DNA of 64,000 bases from positions 29,456 through 93,455 of the forward strand of contig JASANC010003362.1 of NCBI GenBank assembly GCA_030248135.1. Reading direction: 5' to 3'. This stretch comes from Theristus sp. LFF4_11 (taxonomy: Eukaryota > Nematoda > Chromadorea > Monhysterida > Xyalidae). The notes below the pieces were generated by a model, which was not told the origin of the DNA, made no database searches, and was given only the letters and a program-made list of their open reading frames with translations. Positions 12,001 to 21,300 of the stretch are shown here, piece by piece. The number at the start of each line of letters is the position of its first letter. Positions within the stretch are counted from its first letter, which is position 1. A program made the translations under genes and the position numbers.

Positions 12001-15000
12001 TCCGTTTTCAACTCATTACAACATCTGTCTGCTCGCAAAAACTTTTAAAGCAGAAAAAAATAAAAAAAGAGAAATCAAGTCATCATCTTGGAATGGCTGA
12101 GATTGCAGTGGACGCGGCAGCTGAGAATCAGCAACAAGCACAAGAGCTGCTGACAATTAGTCAACTGCAACGAAGCTCGACAAAGTAAAGTGACCATTGT
12201 ATTTCTAATTGAACAAGTATCATTGTATACTTAAAAAAAGATTTGTATTTACGGATTTGAACACACCTAAAAACTCAGCTGGGAATTGCGAGGCAGAGTA
12301 ATTGAGCAAGGCAACGTGCACGAGTTCACGCGTCCAAACGGCACGGGGAAGGTGTTCTCAATTGAAATTGCCGACGCAACAGGCGAAATCAGAGTGACAG
12401 CGTTCACAGAGCATGTTGAGTCATTACGCGCAGTTCTGGCCGCAAACACACTCATCAGTTTGAGGTGATTATTTAAAAAATTTAATGAATTATGAATTTA
12501 AAAATTAAAAAAATTAAGAAAAAACATGACATTCAAGCAACTGCACTGTGCGCGACGCGAACAAGATCTATTCGTCATTGACGAACGGCCTGGAACTGAC
12601 GCTGAATGACAGCTGCACAGTAAATTAATTTAGTGTTGAATAAATGACACAAATGGAACATTTTGAAAAACAAAAAACAAAAACAAAGGTACTTTTAGAT
12701 AAGTGAGTGCAGCGATGAAATTGACCATGTCCCTGAGAAGGTGTACAATTTTGCGCAATTTCCAAACCTGCCAAAGATGGTTGGACAAACCGTCGGTAAG
12801 AAACTACTGTGAAAATAAAACATTACAAACGAACACTAAATTATTGTAAATTATTAGTTGGTAAACACACGCATGATGATTGTTTAGCATCACGTAATCA
12901 CAAGCCAATCAGCTTCAACTCCAAATTTACATATTATTATAATTGCAAATATATTCTGAAATACGAAAAGCAGACGTTATCGGCCAGTTGATCGACGTCA
13001 AACACGGCACGGTGAAAAACAAACAAACGACAACAATGAAGCTCAAGGACCAACATGATCAGCTGATAAACTGCATTCAGTGGGAAAAGACGGTAACAAA
13101 CTATTATATCTAGATATTTATAAACGAACATGCACAAAGAGTGAAAACGAAAAATGAAAATGAAAACGGCCTAGCGGCTACAAAAAAACGACAAATTATT
13201 GCAAAAAGTGGAAAAAAAACCAATCAAAGTCCTTCTCACAAAACATAACAAATAGAATTTATGTTCTCACGATGTTCAGGCACGAAATAAAGTTCACCAT
13301 TTCAAAAAATGAAAATGAACTTTATTTAACTTTTATAAACCAGGACTTGGATGCGAGCAAAACGACGAAAGTGGCAATAAAGGCTGCAAAAGTGAACATG
13401 TTCAACAACAGTGAGTATGTACAATAAAAAAGAAAAAAACGATAAAAATTGACAAAATTAAAAGATTGTGATTAAATTGTAGTGGTGCAGCTGTCCGGCG
13501 GAACAATTGAGAAGAATCCAGACATCAACATTGACGGACAGTTGTGTGCGGATGAGGACGGCACCAAGTACCGAATCTATCACAATCAGTACGAAGAGGT
13601 GAAAATGTGTTTGGGCCTGTGTTTCAGTTGCAAAAGACGGAAACATAAAAAAACGCGTACATATTCAAAAACTAAAAATCATCAATCATTTATTGTGTAC
13701 AAAACTCAGAATGTCAAGGCAGAGCCGAAGGTGACGACCAAACGAGCCGCCGACACGCTGAACAACAGCAACAAAATCACGGAGTTTATCAACACGCTTG
13801 AAAAGAAGATGCGCAAAATGAACAATAAAGAAGCGCAGAACATGATCGACAAGATCAAAATTTCGTTGTTTGATGCAGAATAATTTTATTCAGTACGATA
13901 CTGATCTGTGTTTTTTTTTACCAAAAAATATTTGAATTACATGATGTTTTTTATTTAAATCAATGCGAATGATTTTAAATGATTTTAAAGCTTTATGTTC
14001 AAAAAAAGAGAAAAACATACACCGTGCCACAGGCACGGGTCAACGGCTAGTCTATAATACTAAAATAATACTTTGTCTGTCCGTCTGTCTGTCTGTCCAA
14101 CTTTTTGCTATTTAAGGTAACGAAATCAAAATGTTGCTGTCACTTTTTAACAATTTTTCTATGCGAATCATTTTCTTTTGGTTTTCAACAACGAGTCATC
14201 ATGATTCATTCAGTTCTTTCCTCAACGTTGGTTGGTTGGTAGTTGGTGGTGATGTAAATAGATGAGATTATAATGTGCGGGAACGAACTGCTCTAACGAA
14301 GCCATTATCTCACAGAATGGACGGCACATCCGATTATGATCGATAGCAAAAATTGGATAAACGGGTCTCCCGATAAAACGAATTTGCGACTTTTTGAAAA
14401 CCCGACAAAAACGAAATTGGCTTTTGAATTTTTTTTCACACAAAAGTGAATAATAATTGAATCCCATATTTGTTTCTAAACTAAATACACGGGTAACGTT
14501 GATGCGGCACATTCTATCAAAGCAAAATGAAACAGGTAATTAGAGCACTAAACAAAAGCAGTTTTACAAGATTTTAACTAAAATTCTGTGACTTTCAAAA
14601 AGCAAAATTGTGAATACAAATTTTTGTGCAAAAGCGGGTTTACTGTTATCTTTCTTATTAAACGTGACCCAATATGCGTTTGCACGCTCAGATAGAGAAA
14701 ATGTTTCATGGCTGCGCGGCAATTTAAAATCAGCAAAACTTAACGTATTCTGACGGCAGATTTGTGCAAGAAATTGAGAAAAAATTAGAATTTTATCTCA
14801 CTAAATAAATTTACTTTATTTCGTATTTGAATTACGTTCAGGCGCGATACATTTTTTCAGCTGTGCGGCTTTTCCACACATCATTCAACATTACTCGGCC
14901 TCCTTCGCACGAAAAGATAATACAAAAAACACAAATGGGATTGTGCAAATGAACGGGTATCGATTCCGGCCAGTTCTGTACAATAAAAATAAACGGGCCT

Positions 15001-16460
15001 CTTTGGGTCAAACTTAGCGACTTTGAACAATGAAATTGTTAAACAATCAAGTCACGTTTGAACAATTTCAGTCAACCAGAAAAAATCTAACGGGAACGAA
15101 ATGCCTTTAACAGGTATATCTCAACGATTGCAAAATCAGCAAAACAGAGTTATAAAAAATCATTTTTGACATTAACTGACACTGTTTGAATTGACACCGA
15201 ATCGAAAAGCTTGAAAACAAACATTTGAAACGTTTGAAAAGCACTTTTAAAAATCGAGCGGGTACTCGAGATAAAAATAATTGCGGAATGCTTGCCTCAA
15301 ACAATAAACGGTATCAACGAATTTAAACGCATGAAAGCTTTGGTTAAAAAAATCAACACGTTTCCAGTTCCAGGAAAGCAGAAGCAAAGAAATGTCAATT
15401 GGGTGCACCTTGCTGTTAACAAAATCGCAAAAATTTCTTACCCGGGCCGTAGGCACGGGTCAACTGCTAGTTGACTAAAATGAGTGCAAGAAAAAATTAG
15501 TATCAAGATGCGTGATTCAATTTTGAAACTGTTGCGAAAGTGACAAATTGGTCTTTTTGGATACCCGCGATAGTTCAAATCATGCGCTCAGAGTGGAAAG
15601 GTCTCACACTTGAATTGCATTTGAGCACCTCGAGCGAAATTCTGATGTTTCACAACGGACTCGAGTCAGCAGCCATGCGACTGCGACAGAAAGAATTGTT
15701 AAGTTGATTTTTTGTTTTCTGTGTTGCTCTGTCTGTTAATTTGTTTCTTTTGAAAAGTTTTTCTGCGGTTTGAATAAAAACAGTGTTTCAGTTTCAGTTT
15801 TCTGCAGTTTCGTCATGGTTAAGTGGACAGCAGAACAACGGGTCTGGTGTGCTATCTGGTGGGAGCAATCTGAAAGTTTTTCTGCAGTGACTCGCCAGTT
15901 TCGCGTAAAATTCCATCCAGCCGCTGCCGGACGACAAACCTTGATGATGATTTGGATGTCTATGAGCAATGATTCGTTGTTAAATTCTTGGTTAAAAATC
16001 CGTTTTTTTGAAAATTTGGGAATTTTTAAACATTGTGCTGTAAAACTGAATCTACTTGACCAAACTGGATAAAAATTTTGTCAGAAAAATGGCATCACAT
16101 GTTTTATCAATGCTGAAAATTTCAGCTCATAATATTGAAATACCAGCCAGTGACAGCAGTTTGAAAATGGAACCTTTTTTTTTGGCCCACCCTGTACATA
16201 TTGTACCTGGCAAAACCTCAAAACAGCCAACTTTGCGCGATGCAACAATACAGCGTATGGCCTTTTGTCTTCTAGGCGGGGGTGCAAATGGCATCATACT
16301 CGTGCAACACATTTCTTACCGGCCATTCATCGACGAATCGAATACCAGTGGCAATCGCCTGCATCACCGCATAGTCGGACACGTCCGATGGCAGGGCGAC
16401 GTGCACGAAGTGGAAATAAATGCAAATGAACACAATGATGACGAACAGTACTGCGGCCAT
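1..16460 (-). CDS. AADAC-like microsomal serine hydrolase, C-terminus beyond left edge
   Basis: Arylacetamide deacetylase/hormone-sensitive-lipase-type ester hydrolase, expected as a type II membrane protein facing the ER lumen. Exons read from splice sites and phase: 16460-16320, 2058-1661, 1252-1045, 746-611, 158-<1, giving about 347 residues so far (human AADAC has 399). Exon 1 encodes a start Met and a hydrophobic anchor (residues ~3-20, MAAVLFVIIVFICIYF). Exon 2 has the oxyanion motif HGGG in FIHGGGFCVLG. Exon 3 has YRLAPEHPYP and the nucleophile elbow GDSAGG. Exon 4 has LLIYPYLQMVDFCTPSYQ. Exon 5 ends near LLPDSF. Catalytic Asp and His should lie left of the window. All junction phases agree. 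Intron 1 is 14.3 kb because of nested transposons. Two donors are GTTGG rather than GTAAG. I infer an intact gene but cannot see the end. Confidence 0.88.
189..385. repeat. M1 MITE copy (imperfect-TIR family)
   Basis: About 200 bp, starting with TGGTCCGGAGACTCAATGCG and ending with the near-complement ACTGAGTCGCAGAAT. It shares the internal 'cactttggcgattttgaatt' block with copies elsewhere in the window. It lies in the AADAC-like intron between exons 4 and 5. Confidence 0.65.
1286..1462 (-). mobile_element. tRNA-derived SINE, family A copy 1
   Basis: On the minus strand it opens with a tRNA-like head. An A-box-like GGCCTGGTGGTAGTGCG is followed by a B-box-like GGGATCGAGCCCCG, then a body ending GGGTTAGCCCTGGCTAAAA and a CGCCTAAAA tail. 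It lies between AADAC-like exons 2 and 3. Four further copies lie near 7000, 22800, 52820 and 59260. Confidence 0.8.
2121..2285. repeat. M1 MITE copy
   Basis: Begins GGTTCTACGGACTGAATGCG and ends TTTCGGGACCAAAGTAAAA. The ends are imperfect inverted repeats matching the other M1 copies. It lies just upstream of AADAC-like exon 2, in intron 1. Confidence 0.65.
2286..2511. other. unassigned intron sequence
   Basis: AADAC-like intron 1 between the M1 copy and the mariner left end. I see no exon or recognisable repeat here. Confidence 0.5.
2702..2761 (+). other. Helitron 5' terminus with TCTG microsatellite
   Basis: TCTACTATACTAAA followed by ACTTTG and repeated TCTG/TCCG units, then CAACTTTTTGCTAT. 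The same order is present at 14051-14112 at the start of Helitron-2. A related 5' end on the minus strand starts at 40132. This is the probable left transposition signal. Confidence 0.8.
3054..11199 (+). CDS. Helitron Rep/helicase (HUH replicase fused to Pif1-type helicase)
   Basis: Rolling-circle transposase of Helitron-1. About 25 exons follow by phase: 3054-3172; seven 81-nt exons (3294, 3531, 3735, 3939, 4143, 4347, 4592); 5463-5543; 5611-5976; 6055-6602; 6674-6924; 7190-7457; 7522-~7623; 7708-7901; 7977-8331; 8403-8555; 8651-8888; 8973-9149; 9208-9492; 9575-9894; 9964-10071; 10151-10658; 10762-10897; 10978-11199. Order: charged N-terminus; Cys-rich CHHC...CC and IRGYNQVLAFTSIG; Rep domain with KPDLFITMTCNPQWPEI, the HUH motif in LPHAHIL, and the tyrosine motif in VKYLYKYVYKG; then SF1B/Pif1 helicase with Walker A DAPGGTGKS, Walker B VWDEIS, GDFRQVLPV and TINKAQSQTL. 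No disabling stop was found along this path. Two junctions need GC donors (CAG|GC). A SINE sits in the intron after 6924. Confidence 0.9.
3294..4672 (+). repeat. tandem array of seven 81-nt symmetric exons
   Basis: Exons at 3294-3374, 3531-3611, 3735-3815, 3939-4019, 4143-4223, 4347-4427 and 4592-4672. Each follows TTTCAG, starts mid-codon (G/A + CAA GAT), ends mid-codon at CG or AA before GTCTGT, and encodes 27 charged residues such as RQDRAIRRRERDQ then EETDEVREERLENE. Units 2-6 are exactly 204 bp apart. Introns are duplicated along with the exons. Reading through any donor meets TAA within four codons, so splicing is required. The 5463-5543 exon is also 81 nt and in the same phase, with a diverged sequence. 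Confidence 0.88.
4719..5172. mobile_element. M3 MITE (CCGTATTACC ends) inside exon array
   Basis: 454-bp element with inverted ends CCGTATTACCCCCATTAA and TTTATTGGGGGTAATACGG, flanked by TA (4717-4718 and 5173-5174). Neighbouring 204-bp units give the empty site CACTTATCTAAG, which confirms a TA duplication. The interior has repeated AATAAACCCCC/AATCCCCC runs and the palindrome CCCCCATGGGGG. A second copy is at 49184-49653. Non-coding. Confidence 0.82.
5175..5462 (+). repeat. degenerate array unit between exon array and last 81-nt exon
   Basis: An ATTTTAATTTCAGCTAAATT block near 5360 matches the intron after exon 1 (near 3196). AACAACGGCTGCTGCAACA near 5330 resembles the end of the 5463-5543 exon. 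This looks like an older, decayed duplicate unit; no intact 81-nt exon is visible. Confidence 0.5.
7000..7172 (-). mobile_element. tRNA-derived SINE, family A copy 2
   Basis: Minus-strand copy in an intron of the Helitron Rep/helicase gene. The head (GTCACCCTCGTGGCTTGAG, B-box-like GGGGATTGAGCC) and the GGGTTAGTCCTGGCTTAAA body match the other copies. It inserted after the Helitron acquired its intron and lies between exons 6674-6924 and 7190-7457. Confidence 0.75.
11200..12092. other. spacer between the two Helitron genes
   Basis: AT-rich, no convincing coding exon. Short repeats of ACGTACACGTACAC and TACGTTAC-type words occur near 11860-11965. It may hold the promoter of the RPA-like gene; nothing specific can be shown. 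Confidence 0.5.
12093..13882 (+). CDS. Helitron-encoded RPA70-like single-strand DNA-binding protein
   Basis: Second gene of Helitron-1. Exons: 12093-12184, 12279-12464, 12539-12620, 12699-12795, 12973-13092, 13345-~13411, 13483-13598, 13709-13882. The protein shows the OB-fold order of replication protein A large subunit. DBD-A-like: WELRGRVIEQG, GKVFSIEIADATGEIRVTAF, then ANKIYSS. DBD-B-like: DVIGQLIDVKHG, MKLKDQ, INCIQWE, DLDASKTTKVAIKAAKV. The C-terminus is charged and lacks the zinc-bearing DBD-C domain, so it is much shorter than cellular RPA70. RPA-like genes are known as Helitron passengers in several eukaryotes. The likely role is coating strands peeled off by the Rep/helicase. Some exon ends could shift by a few bases. 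Confidence 0.82.
13883..14050 (+). other. Helitron-1 3' end: AT-rich tail, hairpin and CTAG
   Basis: Non-coding tail ending in the stem CCGTGCC/GGCACGG (14022-14038), then GGTCAACGGCTAG ending at 14050. Helitron-2 (ends 15470) and the minus-strand Helitron-3 (ends 38341) have near-identical hairpins, with GTCAACTGCTAG and GTTTTCTGCTAG. Confidence 0.85.
14051..15470 (+). mobile_element. Helitron-2, non-autonomous, fused to Helitron-1
   Basis: Starts TCTATAATACTAAAATAATA directly after the CTAG of Helitron-1 and ends CCGGGCCGTAGGCACGGG...CTGCTAG at 15470, followed by T. It is 1420 bp, with the same 5' microsatellite block as Helitron-1. I see no Rep, helicase or RPA motif in it; the short reading frames inside look random. 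Confidence 0.85.
15816..15965 (+). pseudogene. mariner-like transposase N-terminal fragment
   Basis: MVKWTAEQRVWCAIWW and VTRQFRVKFHP resemble the N-terminal helix-turn-helix of Tc1/mariner-type transposases. A related fragment, MVKWTAEKRAWSANWW, occurs at 30243. The frame decays within about 50 residues and no DDE catalytic domain is present. It belongs to the mariner split by the Helitrons. Confidence 0.6.
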
Positions 16461-18306
16461 TTGTTGTGTTGATCGCGTGAAAATGGGGGATTTAATAGGG
16501 TTTTTTTGGATATTATTTATTATTAGTTCGTTTTTAATAGAATCTAATAGAATAATCTAATAAATTTTTAATAGAATAGAAATCTGGAGGCCAAGAATAA
16601 ACTAGAACTGCGCACCTCGTAAGCGCTGACAACTGAAACGAGCACGCAGATTATTTCTTGAAAAGGAATAAAGTAAACTGAAAAAAAGGAAAACAGGGTT
16701 TGGAAAACGAGCAGCAATGTGCCAGCCAGACACAATTACCACAGCAGCTGTGCTGCACGTTCAACAACACACTTTTTTTGCGGTGGGGAGCCAATGTTAC
16801 TGGCGCAAAAACAAATTTGAGTGAACGTTCGTGTCCAAGTAGAGACGGGAACAAGAAAAAACACATCACCAGACGTTTTTGCCACTGCTGCCGAGCTAAT
16901 TTTTTATCAATACAATCGTGAGTGTGCACACTTTTTCACAAACAGCACACATACAGAGAACATAATCATGCTAAAAGTCTGCGGTCTCACTGAAAACCAT
17001 GCGCTGCGCACACAGCACACATACGCGCGTATATGGCGAATAAATAAAGTGCAGCGGTCTTTTTTGTTGCTCATGATTCTGTGCGCACACGCACACGCAC
17101 GGGCAAGGTCAGTCAGGGAATGCATAAACGTAAATTATACATTTTGCACTGTATGCTGCACAACCAGGCATTGCCGAAGGGCACCTGGAAAGTTTGTGGC
17201 ACCGCAATGCATTCCAATTTGGGTTCACTTTTTTGTTTGCATGGTGAACTGGCCGGTGTGCTATCATGCGCTTGAGTGTTTTCTTTCACTTGTGTGCGTG
17301 CGCAGCAGATTTTGGGATCAGAAAGAAACCACTGATGACTTTATGCACACAGATATATTACATTATAACGGACTGTGACAGTGGCAATACAAATTGCATT
17401 CTTGCGTACAAACAAATTTTAAACTTGAAAAATTCTGAAAACTTACACTTTACATTAACTTTCACAAATAGGTGTACACTCGAATGTATCACAGACTTGA
17501 AAAAATTACGTACAATTATAAGACCGTATGTCGGATTGTGCAGAGAATGAGTGTGAAACAAAAACAGCGAAGTTGTGAACGTTTCAATTTCAAAAAATTC
17601 TTCAATCCTAAAAAAAGCACTGCACAAACACTGCGCAGGGTTCCTGTCGGTTCTATTTGTTGCAGGGACACTCTGCATGTGCAATACATGATACATTGAA
17701 ACAAAATGAAAAAACGAAAACAACACGATACAATTAAAAACAACAACAAAACGTTACAATTGGAAGCACGTTTTTCCTGTGGAGCGCGCTTGTCTGTGGC
17801 ACAGAAAAGGTTGAACCGCTGAATGGTAAGGGAATAAAAAAATAAACCACGTAGAGAGAGAGATTGTCACAAAATAAATAAAAGAACTCTAAAATGGAAT
17901 AACACAAGTAACATAAAAATCACCCAGTTATCCAGACAATGAATGCCATAGTGTTTGCAAAATCTGATAGTAAAAGAACTTTTGATAAAATACAAAATCT
18001 TGAAAAACCAATCTGTTTTGCACAATTGCACGACAAATCTTCACGCAACCATTATTTACAACAAGTTGAACTTTACAAAAGTCACAAGGTTACAACGAAC
18101 GATGCTTGACCGAGCTGAAGAACGGAAAGTTGAAAACGTTTTTTTGAACAGCAATCACCAGAACCCAGAACCAGATGTCCAAACCTACAAACAGCAAACG
18201 AAGCCGAAAAAACACAACCAGCCAGAGGAGAACCCCGAAAAGCTCTCATCCTAAAACCCCAATCACAACAAGCAGAGCGACAAGATTGCAACTGCTGCGA
18301 TAACCG
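16461..18306. other. intergenic: AADAC-like upstream and FCHO downstream region
   Basis: Space between exon 1 of the AADAC-like gene and the stop codon of FCHO, both on minus. It should hold the AADAC-like promoter and the FCHO 3' UTR. CA-rich stretches occur (16930-17110). An open frame at 16821-17378 has no recognisable domain and I do not call it a gene. Confidence 0.5.
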
Positions 18307-21300
18307 TCAGCGTCTGCTCGGCTCACAGAAATACTTTCCAGCGATCACTTTGCGGCGCAGCAGCGACAGGCGGTACTGTTCGCCGAGCACTTCGACGCTC
18401 GAGCCGGATATCGTCGCGTCGCTGGCGGCGAACTTGACGTACGTGGCCGCCGGAGCCGAGGGGCCCCGCGAGACGCACATGCGCGCCTTCAGGGAGCCGC
18501 TGCGGTCGCCGTGCACCGAGAGCTCCGTGAGACGCCAGGTGAGTTGCTCGCTTGGGGGCAGCCTGCAAGCGCACGCGTGCGCGAGTCGTTCAAGAAAGGC
18601 TTCGCTTAGGGTTACGCTTGCATTAGGAACACATCAACGATTTCATTGCACGCAACATTTGATCGAACATCGGAAATCATTTTTAAGTGAGAATAGCGAT
18701 CCACTGCTGTCAATGGTGTGCGCGTCTTCCTAGTTAGCAACGAAAAGTGCCAATTTAGAAAATTCTTTGTCGCGATGTTACACGAACACACGAACAAACA
18801 CAGTCGAAACCACAATTTTTTCTTGTCACTTATCAGCATTTGAAGCTCGACAAATAATTCCGAGCGAACACTCCACACAGAACTTCCCCACTTTACCGAC
18901 ACACAGTAATATGGCGCCTAAATGGTTATGTTCCAAATTGTCTTCTTAATGTGATTTTCCAACAGAGCACACGGATAACAACGTTGTTTATAAAGTAAAC
19001 CAAAACGAAAAAAAACAGTGTTGCCAAAAAAACCAGTTTCGCTCGCTGACTTTGACAACATAAACAAAACCCCGCATGTATTTTTTAGCAAGCAAAAAAG
19101 ATTGGAGGCCTGTGACCTGAATGGCCCCGACAAAACCGGGGCAAAACTACTACAAATACGAACATTGCCGTGAGTGTGCAAGCATAGCCAATCAGCGTGC
19201 AACACGCAATTGCAACCACCACCAACCACTCAGCGTCCGGCTTCGCGACCACGTCCTGGACGGCGCCATCGATCTTGGTGGCGAACTGCAGATTCAGCAA
19301 CGCCACCGACAGACGACAGTCGGCATTCAGTCGATAGTCGACGCGCAAGTCCGTTTGCGTGCTGTCGCACTTCCAGTACGACCAGACGATCAGGGGCGCC
19401 GCCACCGGCTGGCGCACCTCGTAGCGAAGCACCTGAAGGCATGTTTACACCTGACGTATGGCCTATTTTTTTAAACGTGTCCCACTGAAATGACGTCATG
19501 TGCCACAAAACATGCGCTTGTCGTTCACAGCAAACCAGACTATCCGTTTAGCCGATTTCTTCCCGTAAACAAATGGTGAATGTCGAATCAGTCACCCCAA
19601 ACTGAAATTTTAGTGCCTGTACTTTGACAAACGGGTTTTTTTAAATAAAATGACGTCACGCTAGTCCGGACACGTTTGAATAAATCCACAATACACACAG
19701 TGACAGTCCATCTGGATAATATGTGCAACTGGCTGATTGGTTGGTCATGCGCAATTCTCAGCGCTGATTGATTGGTCCTTGGTCATGAGCATTTCTCAGC
19801 GCTGATTGATCGGCCATTACGTCATGTTGCATATATTGTCCAGATGGACTGTATGCGCATACGGCACGGCACATAACGTCACGTCACTTTAGGTCTCGTG
19901 TTATACTGTTATTGCATACTACCGTTCATACCTGACGTACGTCGACGTACGTCTGCATACGTCAGGTATAAGCGGACCCTAACTACAGAAATGCACAGTT
20001 CACAGTTGACTGGCTGCTGTGTCTGTCTGTTATGTCGTATGACATTATGCACATATATGCAACTGGCTGATTGCTTGCCGACCACGCGACGCATACACTC
20101 GGTGCAGTTCGGCACCCCGCCTCCACGGCGATGCGTGCACAAAAATGCTTGCGGCACGTGATTTACAAATAGCCTGTTGTTGCAATAAAATGAGAAACAC
20201 TTGTGTGTGAAGTAAAAAACAACACAACATTAACAGTTGGGTTTTTAAAACACAGTGTTTGATTGGCTGCGTGTGCATTGCACAACCGATCACCAGCCAG
20301 CAATGTAGTATGTCTTCCAGAAATCTCACAAGCATCATAATGTAAATCGCCCGATATCCATCAATCACAGTTTCATGCGCGCTGCAAACTGCAGCCCACA
20401 GAGACAACAGAGCCAGACACACCTCGATATTGTAGAACTGAGCGTTTGGCTTTGCATCGCGTTCCCGTTGCAAATGGCGACTGAGTCCGCTGGCATCGAA
20501 CGTGAACTCGTGCGAGGAGCAACTGACGAACTGCGATTTAGCATCCGCTGAGAGCACCTGAGTAGGAATTAAAAAAAAACGTTTTTTGTCAAAAAACCGG
20601 TTTTTTCATGGTTTAAAAACTGTTTTTCTTGAGAACTTTTTTCTCGAAAATGGCTTTTAGCTTGAGAATATTGCTCTGGATTTTGCCAAACAAACAATTA
20701 AAACATGAAAAGGTGGAGAAAACCTGTTGAACAATAATCAACGGTGTTCTAGCCACCAACAGGCAACTCAACAACACAACTGTGTGGTGGATCGACGACT
20801 GAAAAGTTGCATTTGTTTCGACGACTGGAAATTCAGTATTGGTGAAAAAACCGTTTTTTTCGTGCCATCCCTATACCTAAGAAACAAAACATCCAAAATG
20901 CAGGCGGCAGGCTGTTGCTGATTGGCTGGCATCGCAGAAACACCAGGCGCACCACCAATCAGCGGACATCGATCTTTGAAGCTCGCCTGTTTATTTGGAA
21001 TCAACGCGTGCAACTTCTCGGCGTGGTTGAGTCGGAACGTCAACGGCAACGGTTTGCTCAGATCATCGTCGTGCTCAACGTCAACGTGCAACAGCGGCAC
21101 GGCGGCACGCGGGAACGACACGAGCACCGAGCCAAACACGCGCACTTTCTCAGCTCTGCAAGAAAATGCACAGTTCGAAACAAGGCTCGACGTTTTGTTG
21201 GAATCGAACCGCCATGAGAGATGTTCCAGCATGCTCTGCAGCGATAACCGAGTGGGGCGGTGTTTACCGGAACGTGGTGAATCTGCCGGCCATGTGGTGA

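Larger units (their letters stand above)
2702..14050 (+). mobile_element. Helitron-1, putatively autonomous (11.3 kb)
   Basis: Starts TCTACTATACTAAAAAAATA after an A and finishes with a hairpin (CCGTGCC-ACA-GGCACGG) 10 bases before a terminal CTAG that is followed by T. This is the TC...CTRR, A|T insertion pattern of Helitrons. A TCTG/TCCG microsatellite (2727-2760) follows the 5' terminus and recurs in Helitron-2. Cargo is a Rep/helicase gene (3054-11199) and an RPA70-like gene (12093-13882), both plus strand. No terminal inverted repeats or target duplication are seen, as expected. Confidence 0.9.
2512..16194. mobile_element. mariner-like element split by Helitrons
   Basis: The left end CAGGGTGGGCCAAAAAAAAG (2512) is mirrored by CCACCCTG ending at 16194, and TA dinucleotides flank both ends (2510-2511 and 16195-16196). 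The inverted ends are similar over more than 150 bp (a 'gttccattttcaaactgctg' block near 2533, its complement near 16150). Removing 2702-15470 leaves about 0.9 kb, the size of the related 29696-30790 element. The remaining internal part carries a short transposase N-terminal reading frame near 15816. Known family: IS630/Tc1-mariner, TA target. Inference: the Helitrons jumped into a mariner already resident in the AADAC-like intron. Confidence 0.75.

Noticed and set aside
14222..15456. small reading frames inside Helitron-2 as captured genes
   Set aside because: No recognised domain, no matching splice sites, and AT-rich random-looking translations.
16821..17378. 185-residue open frame on plus
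   Set aside because: No domain, Cys/His-rich low-complexity composition driven by CA repeats, and no splice or conservation support.
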